A stretch of 64,000 nucleotides of DNA, taken from Roseivirga sp. GTDB taxonomy: Bacteria; Bacteroidota; Bacteroidia; Cytophagales; Cyclobacteriaceae. Below the pieces are notes generated by a model. The model saw only the letters and a program-made list of their open reading frames with translations, was not told the DNA's origin and did no database searches. The position numbers were made by a program, and so were the translations under genes. The stretch is from assembly GCA_021404565.1 (NCBI GenBank), contig JAAWWF010000008.1:208788-272787 (forward strand), read 5' to 3'. This document shows, piece by piece, positions 1-8,890 of the stretch (position 1 is the stretch's first letter; each line of letters starts with the position of its first letter).

Positions 1-10
1 TGAGCATAAC

Positions 11-36
11 ACCTTGTTTTTGTTGAAAACAAAGGT
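11..36. promoter_or_regulatory. Imperfect palindrome upstream of AraC-type gene
   Basis: Arms ACCTTGTTTT (11-20) and AAAACAAAGGT (26-36) pair with one bulge around a 5-nt centre. It lies about 27 bp before the start codon of the AraC-family gene, so it could be an operator or a terminator of an upstream gene outside the window. Only the symmetry is seen; the role is a guess. Confidence 0.25.
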
Positions 37-62
37 ACTTGATGAGTTAATACACAGCTACC

Positions 63-1004
63 ATGAATGACTTCAATAGTAGGATAATTCGGACATTTGA
101 TGCAGATTTGAGTATGGTTGATATCCCTGTTTTACATCTGGATGATTTTCTGCTCAGGCAGGGAAGGGGAGTCTATGTGAACAGGCTTAAAGATCACCTG
201 GTACAGCATCACAACAAAATATCTGTTCCCCACAGACACGATTTCTATCTGACCGTATTTTTTACTTCAGGTGAGGGGATTCATGAGATTGACTTTGTCC
301 GCCATGTGGTGAGGCCGGGGCACTGTTATGCCTTAAACCCTGGCCAGATACATCATTGGAAGCTTTCTGAAGATACCGATGGCTTCGTTTTCTTTCATTC
401 TGCCGATTTCAGCCAGACGGCCAGCCTGGAGGGGGGAGGTTTTGAAGCTGAGAATTTTCCTTTTTTCTATTCCCGTCAGAATAGTTCGGAAATCGGGTTG
501 AGTTCAGAAAAACAGACGTTGCTCAAGCCCTGGTTTGAAGTATTGCTTCAGGAGAGCAAGCATAACGAACCAAGAAAACTTTCAAAGCAACATGCACTGA
601 TCACGCTTATCTATATAGAGTTACAACGCGCTTATGATCCAGTGGGAGTGAAGGTAAGTGAGAGTGGCTATGGTAGCTTGCTAAAGGCTTTTGAATCGGA
701 GGTAGACCAGCACTTTAAGGATATCAAGTCGCCTGCTCAATATGCAGAACGCCTGCATATTACCCCAAAACACCTGAACAGGGTGAGTAATGAGATTTTG
801 GGTAAGACTGCCACTCAGATCATTGCCGACAGGGTGATACTGGAGGCGAAAAGGTTATTGGCCAGCCGCAAGTATGCTGTATCTCAGGTAGCTGATGAGC
901 TCGGCTATGAAGACTATTCTTACTTTTCAAGGCTTTTTAAGAAACATCAGGGCCTGAGCCCAAGGCAGTTTTACGAAGACTATGTATTGCCGAAAGAGGG
1001 ATGA
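63..1004 (+). CDS. AraC-family transcriptional regulator
   Basis: A cytoplasmic DNA-binding regulator of 313 residues. The N-terminal half is a cupin-like ligand-binding domain: residues ~55-105 contain the HRHDFY and NPGQIHHWKL patterns typical of AraC sensor domains. The C-terminal ~100 residues carry two helix-turn-helix units, with the family signature near residues 265-305 (VADELGYEDYSYFSRLFKKHQGLSPRQF). The inducer cannot be told from sequence. It stands alone on the + strand and runs convergently into the small membrane-protein gene (1007-1258), with two bases between the two stop codons. Length is normal for the family. Confidence 0.9.
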   Translation: MNDFNSRIIRTFDADLSMVDIPVLHLDDFLLRQGRGVYVNRLKDHLVQHHNKISVPHRHDFYLTVFFTSGEGIHEIDFVRHVVRPGHCYALNPGQIHHWKLSEDTDGFVFFHSADFSQTASLEGGGFEAENFPFFYSRQNSSEIGLSSEKQTLLKPWFEVLLQESKHNEPRKLSKQHALITLIYIELQRAYDPVGVKVSESGYGSLLKAFESEVDQHFKDIKSPAQYAERLHITPKHLNRVSNEILGKTATQIIADRVILEAKRLLASRKYAVSQVADELGYEDYSYFSRLFKKHQGLSPRQFYEDYVLPKEG

Positions 1005-1006
1005 AA

Positions 1007-1258
1007 TCAGCCCTTGTTTCTTTTACAGAGCTCAGTTTTTATAGCCGCAGCCTTTTGACTGTAGTAGACTGTGAATGGAGTAAGGATGGCAACGAATCCG
1101 GCAAAACCTCCTTGTGTTTCGCCTAATATGAGAAGCGTAATAATGGTTAGCATAATCAGGATCATAGAGCCTAAAAAAATGCCGCTGTTAAGGTTAGCTC
1201 TTCTTAATTTTTCTTTCAACAATTCAGTTGAAATCGCTGTATAGTTTTCTTTTTTCAT
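1007..1258 (-). CDS. Small membrane protein, unknown function
   Basis: An 83-residue protein with two predicted membrane helices (residues ~27-46 and ~51-68) separated by a short glycine-rich turn, and a basic tail. I do not recognise the family. Its start overlaps the stop of the upstream gliding-motility-type gene by four bases (ATGA arrangement), so the two are probably translationally coupled. The overlap supports a real gene despite its small size; no function should be assigned. Confidence 0.6.
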   Translation of the reverse strand: MKKENYTAISTELLKEKLRRANLNSGIFLGSMILIMLTIITLLILGETQGGFAGFVAILTPFTVYYSQKAAAIKTELCKRNKG

Positions 1259-2553
1259 CTCATAATGGTTACGGTACCTTTTTGGCTATGGTTTTCACCG
1301 AAAAGGTCGGTATAGCTGATTCTCCAGTAATAGGTAGATGCCGGAGCTGGTTCATCACTGGGTAAGTGGCCATTCCATTCAATATTCAGGTTTTGTGTGG
1401 TGTAGATGTTCTCTCCCCATCTGTTATAAATTACCGTTCGCATGCTGGTGATTCCTGAAATTCTGATAGGGATAAACAAGTCGTTCTTCTGATCTCCATT
1501 TGGCGTAAAGGCGTTTGGCATTTCCAGTATGGCTTCACAGTTGTCTAGCAGTATGGTAACAGTATGACTGGTGACACACTGGTCAATCGTAAGCGTCACG
1601 CTATAAGTGCCTGCATCGGTTGCAGTAAAAGTGGAACCTGTGGAGCCGTCCTGCCACAGAAAATCGGCAGCAGGGTCAAAGGCATCGAGAATGATCTCTT
1701 CACCCGGGCAAATCATCAGGTCAGTAGTAAGTTCCACAACGGGAGCCTCTTGCAGGGTCACCTCAAAAGTCTCGCGAATCACACATTCTCCCAGGGTAAT
1801 ATCCACAGTATAAGTGCCGTTCTCATTGATCTCAATTTCAGGGGTGCTGGCTCCCGTGCTCCAGTCAAATGCCTGTGCATCTGCGGCCAGAAAGGCATTC
1901 AGGTTGATGCTTTCGTTTTCACAAAGCACCAACTCGTGCACTTCGGGAGCATTAACTTCTTCTATGACCAGATTGTCTACCAGAACATGCCCGAAATTAA
2001 GGTCAGGTCCCGTGAATCGCCCTTCAAGCCAGATGGCATTCAGGTCCTGATCGGGAGTGAAGTAGCTTACATATCTTCTCCAGTCTTCATGGTTAATGTT
2101 ATCATATTCGACTATTATTTCATCGCGACTGCATAGTGAAGTACCGCCACTGACCTGAATGTTTATCGGGCCTGTGAACTGGGTAATGCCTACGGCTGTT
2201 CCAAAGGTAGGCTCAATCGACATATACATTTCTACACGGTAACACTTACCTGCCTCCAGGGGATTGTTAAGTACCTGGGCCAATTCTTCACAGGTTTCTG
2301 AAGTTGCCGGGTTTGCAGTATAGTTAGAGCCCCGACAGACCATATCGATGTAGGTATCACCATGCTGTGGGGGTTTGGTTACTCCCCAGGTTCCGGGCTG
2401 AATGTCTACAGTGCTACTGGCCAGGCAACTGATCCAGTTGTCAGGTGTTCGGGTACCCGGTATACCTTCCAGAGAACCATTGGTAAGTATTTGTCCAAAG
2501 CCGGGTATGGCAATAAGGAGCAAAAAGAGTAAAATGAACAATTGACGAAACAC
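1255..2553 (-). CDS. Exported protein with gliding-motility-associated (T9SS type B) C-terminal domain
   Basis: A 432-residue exported protein. A signal peptide covers about residues 1-21, ending at a GFGQ-type cleavage region. The middle (~25-200) looks like a carbohydrate-binding or jelly-roll module. Two short Ig/PKD-like segments follow (~205-340), each with paired LCENE/ICPGE-type cysteines. The last ~90 residues match the CHU_C/gliding-motility C-terminal domain (FTPNGDQKNDLF, YNRWGENIY, WNG), a known signal for type IX secretion to the cell surface. It is the first gene of a two-gene unit with the 83-residue membrane protein. The ligand is unknown. Confidence 0.85.
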   Translation of the reverse strand: MFRQLFILLFLLLIAIPGFGQILTNGSLEGIPGTRTPDNWISCLASSTVDIQPGTWGVTKPPQHGDTYIDMVCRGSNYTANPATSETCEELAQVLNNPLEAGKCYRVEMYMSIEPTFGTAVGITQFTGPINIQVSGGTSLCSRDEIIVEYDNINHEDWRRYVSYFTPDQDLNAIWLEGRFTGPDLNFGHVLVDNLVIEEVNAPEVHELVLCENESINLNAFLAADAQAFDWSTGASTPEIEINENGTYTVDITLGECVIRETFEVTLQEAPVVELTTDLMICPGEEIILDAFDPAADFLWQDGSTGSTFTATDAGTYSVTLTIDQCVTSHTVTILLDNCEAILEMPNAFTPNGDQKNDLFIPIRISGITSMRTVIYNRWGENIYTTQNLNIEWNGHLPSDEPAPASTYYWRISYTDLFGENHSQKGTVTIMR

Positions 2554-2629
2554 TATCTAAATCTATGCAAACATAGGCAGCCCTCAAACTAAGATGTGTC
2601 GATTATATCTGCTGAGTAACAAAATCAGG

Positions 2630-4015
2630 CTATTTTACCACTGATTGAAGAAAGCCCCTGGCGATCATATTCAGGGCGGGCTTTCCCTGAATGCCAAAGG
2701 AGTTGTTGTTGCCATCGCTGGTGCCGCGCGATTGCCATTGCCAGACATGCACACCGGCAAACCACTTTTCTTTCCATACAGTGTTGAAAAAGGACTGATA
2801 GCAGAGCGCTTGGGTCTTTTTGGAGATTTTACGGTAAAAACGGTTTTGAAAGTTGTTCCATTCCCAGGGGGCTATCCCGGCATTAGGGGTGCTTTTATAA
2901 CCCAGTTCCGTAAACAGAATGGGTTTGTCAAAGCGTTCGTGAAGGTCCGCCAGTTTTTGGAAATGTGATCTCCATCCCTTTTCCAGCTCTTTCAATTTGG
3001 GGTATCTCCTTTTAGCAATTGGGAAATAGGCTTGAACGCCTATGAAATCGAGCTCATCCCAGAAGGGAAAGTCTTCAAGCGAGGCATCCCAGTTTGCCCC
3101 GTAGGTGAGCTTTCCCGAATATACCGAGCGAACCTTGCGAATGAGTAATCGCCAGCGCTCTGGTTTTTGCATTACAGGAGTCTTAAGTTCTGTGCCAATG
3201 CAGAAAAGTTCGATTCCCAGCTCTTCTGCCATCCGGGCATAAGCCAGCATCAGGTTTTCATAGCTGGTAAACCACTTTTTCCAATCTTCTTCCGATTTCA
3301 TTTCAATATTTGAGCGCCATACGCCTCCGCTGGTATTGCTCAGCCAGATATGCGGCTTCAGCATGATTTTAAATTGATATTGATCTGCGAGCTTCTTAAT
3401 TCTTCTCAGGTTTCTGAAGTGGGGAATCGAATCATTTCTCTGGAAATTAACCCGGATAGTCGGCTGATCGTATTCTTCTTGCGAGATGTAGGGTACTAGT
3501 GTGATCCACTCAAAGTTGTTGGTCTTCAGAATCTCCAGGTCCAGGCTGTCCTGTAGCAAATCGAATACATGGATACCTCTTTGCTTCTGGTCGATGAGGT
3601 GTAGGTTTCGGGAAGTGCCGGTTTGGTTTTCGATCGTATGGTCCCACTGGTAATCAAAGCTTTCATTCAGACGATAGCCATCTATAAGTTGTAGTGTACC
3701 CCAAATGATTAAGGTAGGGGTAATTAGCTTAAGGCCAACGCCTTTGATAAGTCCCGGAAGTCTCTTCCTTTTATAATCCCGGGTCAATGACCGGGCCAGG
3801 ACAAAAGCAAGGTAGGGTAGCAAAGCCAGAAAATAAGCAGCCGTAAAGCGGGTGAGGGCTGCTGAGAGCTGAAGCCACAGACTGAAATCGCTTCCATTTC
3901 CAAAATCATTGAAAATTACCAGAAGGTATAGCCCCAGGAGGATCAGCACCACGGTGGCTGCATACCACAGACCCAGGGTTTTCAGTTCTTTGACAACTCC
4001 TTTCTTATTCACCAC
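2630..4015 (-). CDS. Membrane-anchored GH113-like glycoside hydrolase
   Basis: A 461-residue protein. The first ~115 residues hold three predicted membrane helices (~15-35, ~48-75, ~93-112). From ~140 on there is a TIM-barrel domain resembling glycoside hydrolase family 113 (beta-mannanase-type). The two likely catalytic glutamates are E276 in FCIGTELK and E370 in ILFTELGY, at the ends of the expected beta-strands 4 and 7. The fusion of an integral-membrane N-terminus to this domain suggests action on a cell-envelope or periplasmic glycan. The substrate is inferred only from family likeness and could differ. It is monocistronic, with ~70 bp gaps on both sides. Confidence 0.7.
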   Translation of the reverse strand: MVNKKGVVKELKTLGLWYAATVVLILLGLYLLVIFNDFGNGSDFSLWLQLSAALTRFTAAYFLALLPYLAFVLARSLTRDYKRKRLPGLIKGVGLKLITPTLIIWGTLQLIDGYRLNESFDYQWDHTIENQTGTSRNLHLIDQKQRGIHVFDLLQDSLDLEILKTNNFEWITLVPYISQEEYDQPTIRVNFQRNDSIPHFRNLRRIKKLADQYQFKIMLKPHIWLSNTSGGVWRSNIEMKSEEDWKKWFTSYENLMLAYARMAEELGIELFCIGTELKTPVMQKPERWRLLIRKVRSVYSGKLTYGANWDASLEDFPFWDELDFIGVQAYFPIAKRRYPKLKELEKGWRSHFQKLADLHERFDKPILFTELGYKSTPNAGIAPWEWNNFQNRFYRKISKKTQALCYQSFFNTVWKEKWFAGVHVWQWQSRGTSDGNNNSFGIQGKPALNMIARGFLQSVVK

Positions 4016-4084
4016 AGGATAAACATAAGCCTATTTCTGAAGACTCAACAAGGTGAATGAGGGTAATTGGGAAAATTCAATCTA

Positions 4085-4927
4085 TCAGGGGATCCACTTA
4101 ATGTCTTTGAAGTCAGGTTTCCTTTTTTCGAGGAAGGCATTGCGCCCCTCCTTGGCTTCATCTGTCATATAGGCCAGTCGGGTAGCTTCACCTGCAAATA
4201 CCTGCTGACCTACCATACCATCGTCCGTCAGGTTGAAAGCAAACTTGAGCATTTTGATAGAGGTAGGGGATTTTGCCAAAACCTCCTGTGCCCACTGATA
4301 GGCCTCGTCTTCCAGTTCTGCATGAGGAATCACTGCGTTGACCATTCCCATCTCAAAGGCATCCTGTGCGGAGTAATTGCGGCCCAGGAAGAATATCTCC
4401 CTGGCTCGTTTTTGCCCCACCATTTTGGCTAGATAGGCGGAGCCATAACCTCCGTCAAAGCTGGTAACATCAGCATCCGTTTGTTTGAATATGGCGTGTT
4501 CCTTACTGGCCAGGGTAAGGTCGCATACGGTATGTAAGCTGTGTCCACCTCCTACAGCCCAGCCTGGTACCACTGCTATCACCACCTTGGGCATAAAGCG
4601 GATCAGGCGCTGTACTTCCAGAATGTTGAGTCTGGGCATACCGTCATCATCTACATAGCCCTGATGACCTCTGGCGTTTTGGTCACCGCCTGAGCAGAAG
4701 GCCCAGCCCCCGTCTTTGGCAGAAGGTCCCTCGCCTGAAAGCAAGACTACTCCAATGTTGGTATCTTCCCGAGCATCGTGGAAGGCCTGATACAATTCAC
4801 CCACCGTTTTGGGTCTGAATGCGTTGCGTACTTCCGGCCTGTTAAAGGCTATGCGGGCTACGCCTCCACACTTTTTGTAGGTAATGTCTTCGTACTCTTT
4901 TACGGTGGTCCAATTGATCTCGCTCAT
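4085..4927 (-). CDS. menB: 1,4-dihydroxy-2-naphthoyl-CoA synthase
   Basis: MenB closes the second ring of the menaquinone head group by Dieckmann-type condensation of o-succinylbenzoyl-CoA. The 280-residue length is typical for MenB and longer than generic crotonases. Diagnostic crotonase/MenB elements are visible: the FNRPEVRNAFRPKTVGEL start, the AFCSGGDQNARG oxyanion-hole and active-site loop, VPGWAVGGGHSLH, and TSFDGGYGS followed by FFLGRNYSAQDA. No other men genes lie in the window. Menaquinone is the usual quinone of Bacteroidota, so this is a housekeeping gene. Confidence 0.95.
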   Translation of the reverse strand: MSEINWTTVKEYEDITYKKCGGVARIAFNRPEVRNAFRPKTVGELYQAFHDAREDTNIGVVLLSGEGPSAKDGGWAFCSGGDQNARGHQGYVDDDGMPRLNILEVQRLIRFMPKVVIAVVPGWAVGGGHSLHTVCDLTLASKEHAIFKQTDADVTSFDGGYGSAYLAKMVGQKRAREIFFLGRNYSAQDAFEMGMVNAVIPHAELEDEAYQWAQEVLAKSPTSIKMLKFAFNLTDDGMVGQQVFAGEATRLAYMTDEAKEGRNAFLEKRKPDFKDIKWIP

Positions 4928-5004
4928 AACTCAAACTTTGTGGAGCGAAAATAGGGGATAAAGGTTTTGGGACGAAATAAAGGATTTGATTTTCTTTTTT
5001 CCAA

Positions 5005-5033
5005 GGAAGGTGTCCCTTCAAGGGACACCTTCC
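5005..5033. terminator. Near-perfect palindrome downstream of RAYT transposase
   Basis: Two perfectly complementary 14-base arms, GGAAGGTGTCCCTT (5005-5018) and its complement (5020-5033), are separated by one base. It sits 16 bp beyond the stop of the minus-strand transposase gene and before the start of menB. It may terminate the transposase transcript, although no long U-run follows. RAYT genes act on short palindromic REP sequences, so it could instead be a cognate REP-like element; no second copy was noticed in the window. Confidence 0.5.
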
Positions 5034-5048
5034 ATAAATTCTGTTTTT

Positions 5049-5669
5049 TTAAAGAAAATAGTGATCCAGCTCACGGCCTTCTGAGCCATAATTCTGATGC
5101 ATTTGCACAAATGTATCGTTACCTCCAAACCATTCAATTACTTCTTTTCTTTCCAACTCTGTTGGATCATCGTTTAGGTGGACTAGGTAGGAGGAGTGTG
5201 GGTAGCAGGAAACGTCTTCTACAAAACCATGTTTTACAGCATTGTTATGGATGTACATGATAAGGGTGGTTAGGTAGGTATTGTCTTTTACTTGAATTCT
5301 GAGAAAGGGTTCTTCGAATAACCGTCCAGTGCGATGGTAGGTGGTATTGATAGTGACGGAATAGCTTTTAAAAAAACTATTGAAGGCTTTACTGATCAGC
5401 GCCTCAATCGGCATGACGTCTGTTTTCTTTACTTTACCAAGGTAATGCTCACGTATTTCAGCTTCAGTTCTTACTCTCAACAATATATGAAAGTGATTTT
5501 TTAAAAGACAATAGGTGAAAATTTGAGCTACGGGAAGTACAAACTTAAAATACTTCTGAAGGAAGTAAGGATAGTTCCTCTCTTCCTTAAAAAGATCTTC
5601 ACCGTTTATGCCCCGATTGTAAATGTGGTAATAGCGCTCGGGAAACATAGGACCGGTGTTGTTCTTCAT
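5049..5669 (-). CDS. REP-associated tyrosine transposase (Y1_Tnp/RAYT-like)
   Basis: A single-strand-DNA HUH-type transposase relative of about 206 residues. The conserved opening YYHIYNRGI, the metal-binding HFH in KNHFHILLRV, and the tyrosine helix YIHNNAVKHGF are all present. I start it at 5669 (MKNNTGPMFPERYYHIYNRG) rather than at 5708: the extra 13 residues are hydrophobic and unlike the family. Such genes are usually single-copy and domesticated, and mobilise or maintain palindromic repeats rather than themselves. The palindrome 16 bp downstream fits this picture. No target duplication or terminal repeat was identified. Confidence 0.85.
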   Translation of the reverse strand: MKNNTGPMFPERYYHIYNRGINGEDLFKEERNYPYFLQKYFKFVLPVAQIFTYCLLKNHFHILLRVRTEAEIREHYLGKVKKTDVMPIEALISKAFNSFFKSYSVTINTTYHRTGRLFEEPFLRIQVKDNTYLTTLIMYIHNNAVKHGFVEDVSCYPHSSYLVHLNDDPTELERKEVIEWFGGNDTFVQMHQNYGSEGRELDHYFL

Positions 5670-5753
5670 GATCCAATATAAAAAAAGGAGTCTGAAGAAG
5701 AGAGGCACTACCTGTCAAAATCCAGGACCTGTCATCCCGGCAAAAAGAAAAAA

Positions 5754-6950
5754 CTATTCCACCTTCAAAATCTTTTTTCTGAAAACCTGCTCAGAGCTGT
5801 GAATCAGTATGGTGTAAACTCCGGAAGGGAGATGAGTAATACTATAACGCGAAATTACGCTTTGATTGGCAGCATCTGGAACAGTATAGACAGCGCCCGT
5901 GCTACTGACAAAGGAAATCCTTTCAATAACTTCCCGACTATGGATATTAAGTATATCACTCGTGGGATTGGGGAATACTTCGGGGGCTTCACCGACTGTC
6001 TCCACAAGAACTGAAATCACCTCAAAAAACTCAAAAACACCATTGAAATCAGTTTGTTTTAGTCGATAGTAGGTGCGTCCCCGGTATGGGTTTATATCCC
6101 GGTATACATAAACCTGTTTTTCTTCAGTGGTGCCATAACCGGCTACCAGGTCGAGCTCATACCATTGAGTACCATCTTGCGATTTGTAAATGGTAAAATG
6201 ACTGTTGTTTAACTCATCAGCGGTTTCCCAGCGGAGCTCTGTATGTCCATTAATTTCCCGGGCAGTAAAGCTGATCAATGATACCGGTAAGGCATCGGTA
6301 TTGGTGGGTGTACAGTTGGTATAATTACTATAAATCACTGCCGTACCTCCACCATCATTCCATTGTGCATAATTTCCATCACCAGTAGCCCATTGGTCTG
6401 AGTAGTCAAAGTCGGTGGTGGTGCCATTGATGACCGATCGAAAAAAGCGATCAGATGAAGGGCCATTGGCAAAGGTGCCGACATCGGTCCAGGTGAGGTC
6501 ATCAGAAAACATCACATATACAGTACCCAGGCCCAGGCCGCACCATCCGTCAAAGTCTATGGCCGTAGTTACCCCATCGTTCAGAATCAATATGTGGCTA
6601 CCGGCCGGAATATCAGTGACGCCCAGTGTCACCCCGGCAAAGGAGAAATCACAACTCATAGGTAGGAGGTTGTTGAGACTGGTGATGAACGTGGCATTGC
6701 TGACATAGCTATCGGTAACACCAGTGGCTGTAGCAGCACTGACCGTACCGTATCGCACATCAATATCACTCGCTTGTACATTGGTAATTTCTGTGCCTCC
6801 ACTATAAACCACCAGGAACTCACTGAGGCCGTCATTTGCACCACATCCATTGATCAGTGCACTGACCAGCTGGGCCTGTTGCCCTGAGAGATCAAAAAAT
6901 ATAGCGTAAAGCATCAAAACCAACGTCCTGCGTCTCCAGTATTTCATCAT
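5754..6950 (-). CDS. T9SS type A sorting-domain protein, paralog 1
   Basis: A 398-residue exported protein. A signal peptide (~1-24, ending near SGQQAQ) precedes a ~195-residue domain, rich in Ser/Thr/Asp, that I do not recognise. It holds a conserved ILNDGVTTAIDFDG core and cysteines near LINGC, PMSCDF, DGWCG and NYTNC. A common Bacteroidota module follows (~215-315, from LPVSLISFTA to YYRLKQTDFNG), then a type A T9SS C-terminal sorting domain (~320-398, with VFPNPTSDILNI). It should be secreted and anchored at the surface. The adjacent 7290-8498 gene is a close paralog in the same orientation, indicating tandem duplication. Confidence 0.8.
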   Translation of the reverse strand: MMKYWRRRTLVLMLYAIFFDLSGQQAQLVSALINGCGANDGLSEFLVVYSGGTEITNVQASDIDVRYGTVSAATATGVTDSYVSNATFITSLNNLLPMSCDFSFAGVTLGVTDIPAGSHILILNDGVTTAIDFDGWCGLGLGTVYVMFSDDLTWTDVGTFANGPSSDRFFRSVINGTTTDFDYSDQWATGDGNYAQWNDGGGTAVIYSNYTNCTPTNTDALPVSLISFTAREINGHTELRWETADELNNSHFTIYKSQDGTQWYELDLVAGYGTTEEKQVYVYRDINPYRGRTYYRLKQTDFNGVFEFFEVISVLVETVGEAPEVFPNPTSDILNIHSREVIERISFVSSTGAVYTVPDAANQSVISRYSITHLPSGVYTILIHSSEQVFRKKILKVE

Positions 6951-7289
6951 ACGTGATTGAGGTTATTCCCTATTCAGGTTCATATAGGGCCTTGTTCTCT
7001 GAGAATCAGAAAGCAAGAGTGTTTTGACTTTATAAAAGTATTTATTCGGACTAGATTCGGGAGCCTTTTTGGTATGAATAAACTATTAATATTGTCTGTA
7101 TGTACCTGCTTTTGAGGGTGTTAGTCTACTGGTTGCGCTGTATGTGATTCAGGTTGTTAAGACAACGACAAATTATTGGGTGTGTATGGATAGACTGCCT
7201 TTTTAAAGGTTACTGGTTGAAAGAGAACTTCCGAAGAAAAAATTGTCTGGAAAAGTGATTAGCGGTTTTTGGAATCTGGTTTTTTAGTT
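6951..7289. other. Intergenic gap between tandem T9SS paralogs
   Basis: A 339-bp AT-rich spacer. No ORF or RNA gene was recognised. On the minus strand there is a TACTTTTA sequence (7033-7040, plus-strand TAAAAGTA) that differs at one position from the Bacteroidota -7 box; no clear -33 element accompanies it. A small CCCTAT...ATAGGG hairpin (6968-6989) lies just upstream of paralog 1. I see nothing else in it. Confidence 0.3.
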
Positions 7290-8498
7290 TCAATTCACTT
7301 TGATCAGCTTTTCTCTAAACACTGTTTTTTCTCCGTGTATTAATACTCGGTAGATGCCTTTGGGTAACTGTCTGATGTCAAACCTGTTTGCCATTGAGGA
7401 ACTGGTCAGGGCATCTACCCGATACACAAGTCCCTGGCTGTTGATCAGACTGATACAGCTAATCGATTCAGAGCAGTTGATTGAAATGTAATCGGTGGCC
7501 GGGTTGGGATATAACTTTAAGGCTACTTCAGCCGGGTCGAATGTTACTGAGATGATTTCGAATATCTCAAACAGTCCGTTAAAATCAGTTTGTTTCAATC
7601 GATAGTATGCGCGACCGGCCAGAGGGTTTTTGTCAATGTATTCGTAATGAACGGTTTCTGTGGAAACATCCTTGCCTGCTATCATGGCCACCTCAGTCCA
7701 GTTCATTACATCGCTGGATTTGTATAGCGTAAAATGGCTGTTATCAACTTCTTTAGCAGTTGCCCAGCGTATAGCAACATGGTCTTGCATGGGCTGGGCT
7801 TCGAAATTCAGCAGAGTTACCGGCAGTACATCAGTATTGACGGGAGTGCAGTTGGTATAGTTGCTGTATATGGCTCCGGATCCACCTCCATCATTCCATT
7901 GAACATAATCTCCATTAGTAGAAGTGCTCCAGTGTAGCTGACTGGTATTGTTGTAGTCAAAATCTGTAGTAGTACCATTAATCACCGAACGGAAGAATCG
8001 ATTGGTGGAGGGGTCGTCTTCAAAAGCTCCTGCATCGGGCCAGTCTGTATCAGTTGAAAACAAAACATAGACCGTGCCCAACCCCTGACCACACAGTCCA
8101 TCGAAATCGATGGCGGTAGTAACGCCATCGTTGAGAATAAGGATATGACTTCCTGCTGTAATGTCTGTAACACCAAAAGTGACTGAGGCAAAGGAAAAAT
8201 CGCAGGACCCGGGAAGCAGGTTGTTGAGATCGGTTACAAACGAACTGTTGGAGGTATAGCTATCGGTAATGCCGGTGGCTGTAGCTGCGGATACATTCCC
8301 ATATCGCACATCGATGTTGCTCGCTTGCGCATTGGTAATATCTGTACCACCGCTATACACAAACATATATTCACTTAGCCCATCGCTGGCATCACAGCCA
8401 TTGATAAGGGCGCTTACCAACTGTGCCTGTTGTGCATGCAGATTCAGAAAGGCAGCGCATAGCCCGAGGACCAACGCTTTGCGTCTCCAGTATTTCAT
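7290..8498 (-). CDS. T9SS type A sorting-domain protein, paralog 2
   Basis: A 402-residue paralog of the protein at 5754-6950, with the same order: signal peptide (~1-22, ending near LHAQQAQ), unknown cysteine-containing domain with ILNDGVTTAIDFDG, Bacteroidota linker module (LPVTLLNFEA to YYRLKQTDFNG) and T9SS type A sorting domain (LYPNPATDYISI). The first ~200 residues are far more alike between the two copies than the linker and tail, which suggests the N-terminal domain is the functional part under constraint. Copy 2 carries a five-residue insertion near residue ~186. Ligand and role are unknown. Confidence 0.8.
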   Translation of the reverse strand: MKYWRRKALVLGLCAAFLNLHAQQAQLVSALINGCDASDGLSEYMFVYSGGTDITNAQASNIDVRYGNVSAATATGITDSYTSNSSFVTDLNNLLPGSCDFSFASVTFGVTDITAGSHILILNDGVTTAIDFDGLCGQGLGTVYVLFSTDTDWPDAGAFEDDPSTNRFFRSVINGTTTDFDYNNTSQLHWSTSTNGDYVQWNDGGGSGAIYSNYTNCTPVNTDVLPVTLLNFEAQPMQDHVAIRWATAKEVDNSHFTLYKSSDVMNWTEVAMIAGKDVSTETVHYEYIDKNPLAGRAYYRLKQTDFNGLFEIFEIISVTFDPAEVALKLYPNPATDYISINCSESISCISLINSQGLVYRVDALTSSSMANRFDIRQLPKGIYRVLIHGEKTVFREKLIKVN

Positions 8499-8850
8499 CG
8501 TATTTGATCGAGGTTTATGCTTTCTTACAAAAGCTGTCGAAGTATGGTTTATGATATAAAATCATATAACTTACTCCATTGTTACTTCATAACAAAAGTA
8601 GGTATTGCAACGACAAATAGAAGTAGACAAAGTAAGATTTATTGCCACTTAAATAGGCAATATGTTCTTTCCGTTTATGATATCTTTTATGGATGTAAGT
8701 GGTTGATTAATAGTTGTTTGTGAGTCAACAAATGTGAGGTGATGGCAGATTTTTAGCTGATTTCAACTCTTTTCACCATGAGACATTTTGTAGACATGTA
8801 GTGACAAGACTTGAAAACATGCTGACATTCCGAGGTAGAAAGTGAATTCT
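8499..8850. other. Intergenic region upstream of his leader
   Basis: About 350 bp between the divergent T9SS paralog and the his leader promoter. It is AT-rich, and includes the ATGAT/ATCAT inverted pair around 8550-8565. No ORF is convincing. A reverse-strand GTAGACAT near 8790 resembles the half-site of the 44-56 kb motif but lacks the correct 11-bp partner and a promoter box. Confidence 0.3.
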
Positions 8851-8884
8851 TTTGTTGCCTAATTTCAGACAACGATTACCTTTG
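8851..8884 (+). promoter_or_regulatory. Predicted his operon promoter (TTTG ... TACCTTTG)
   Basis: A perfect Bacteroidota -7 box TACCTTTG lies at 8877-8884, with TTTG at 8851-8854 (22-nt spacing); the adjoining TTG at 8855 gives a 19-nt alternative. Transcription would begin within a few bases of the leader-peptide ATG at 8891, implying a leaderless or nearly leaderless start. Consensus match is seen; use in vivo is inferred. Confidence 0.5.
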
Positions 8885-8890
8885 TGGCCA

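Noticed and set aside
1564..2136. 190-codon + strand ORF
   Set aside because: It is antisense to the well-supported gliding-motility-domain gene and lacks family signatures; a frame shadow.
8785..8812. Reverse-strand GTCTAC half-site upstream of the his leader
   Set aside because: The upstream partner is 10 rather than 11 bp away and no TAnnTTTG follows at 31-32 bp; likely chance.
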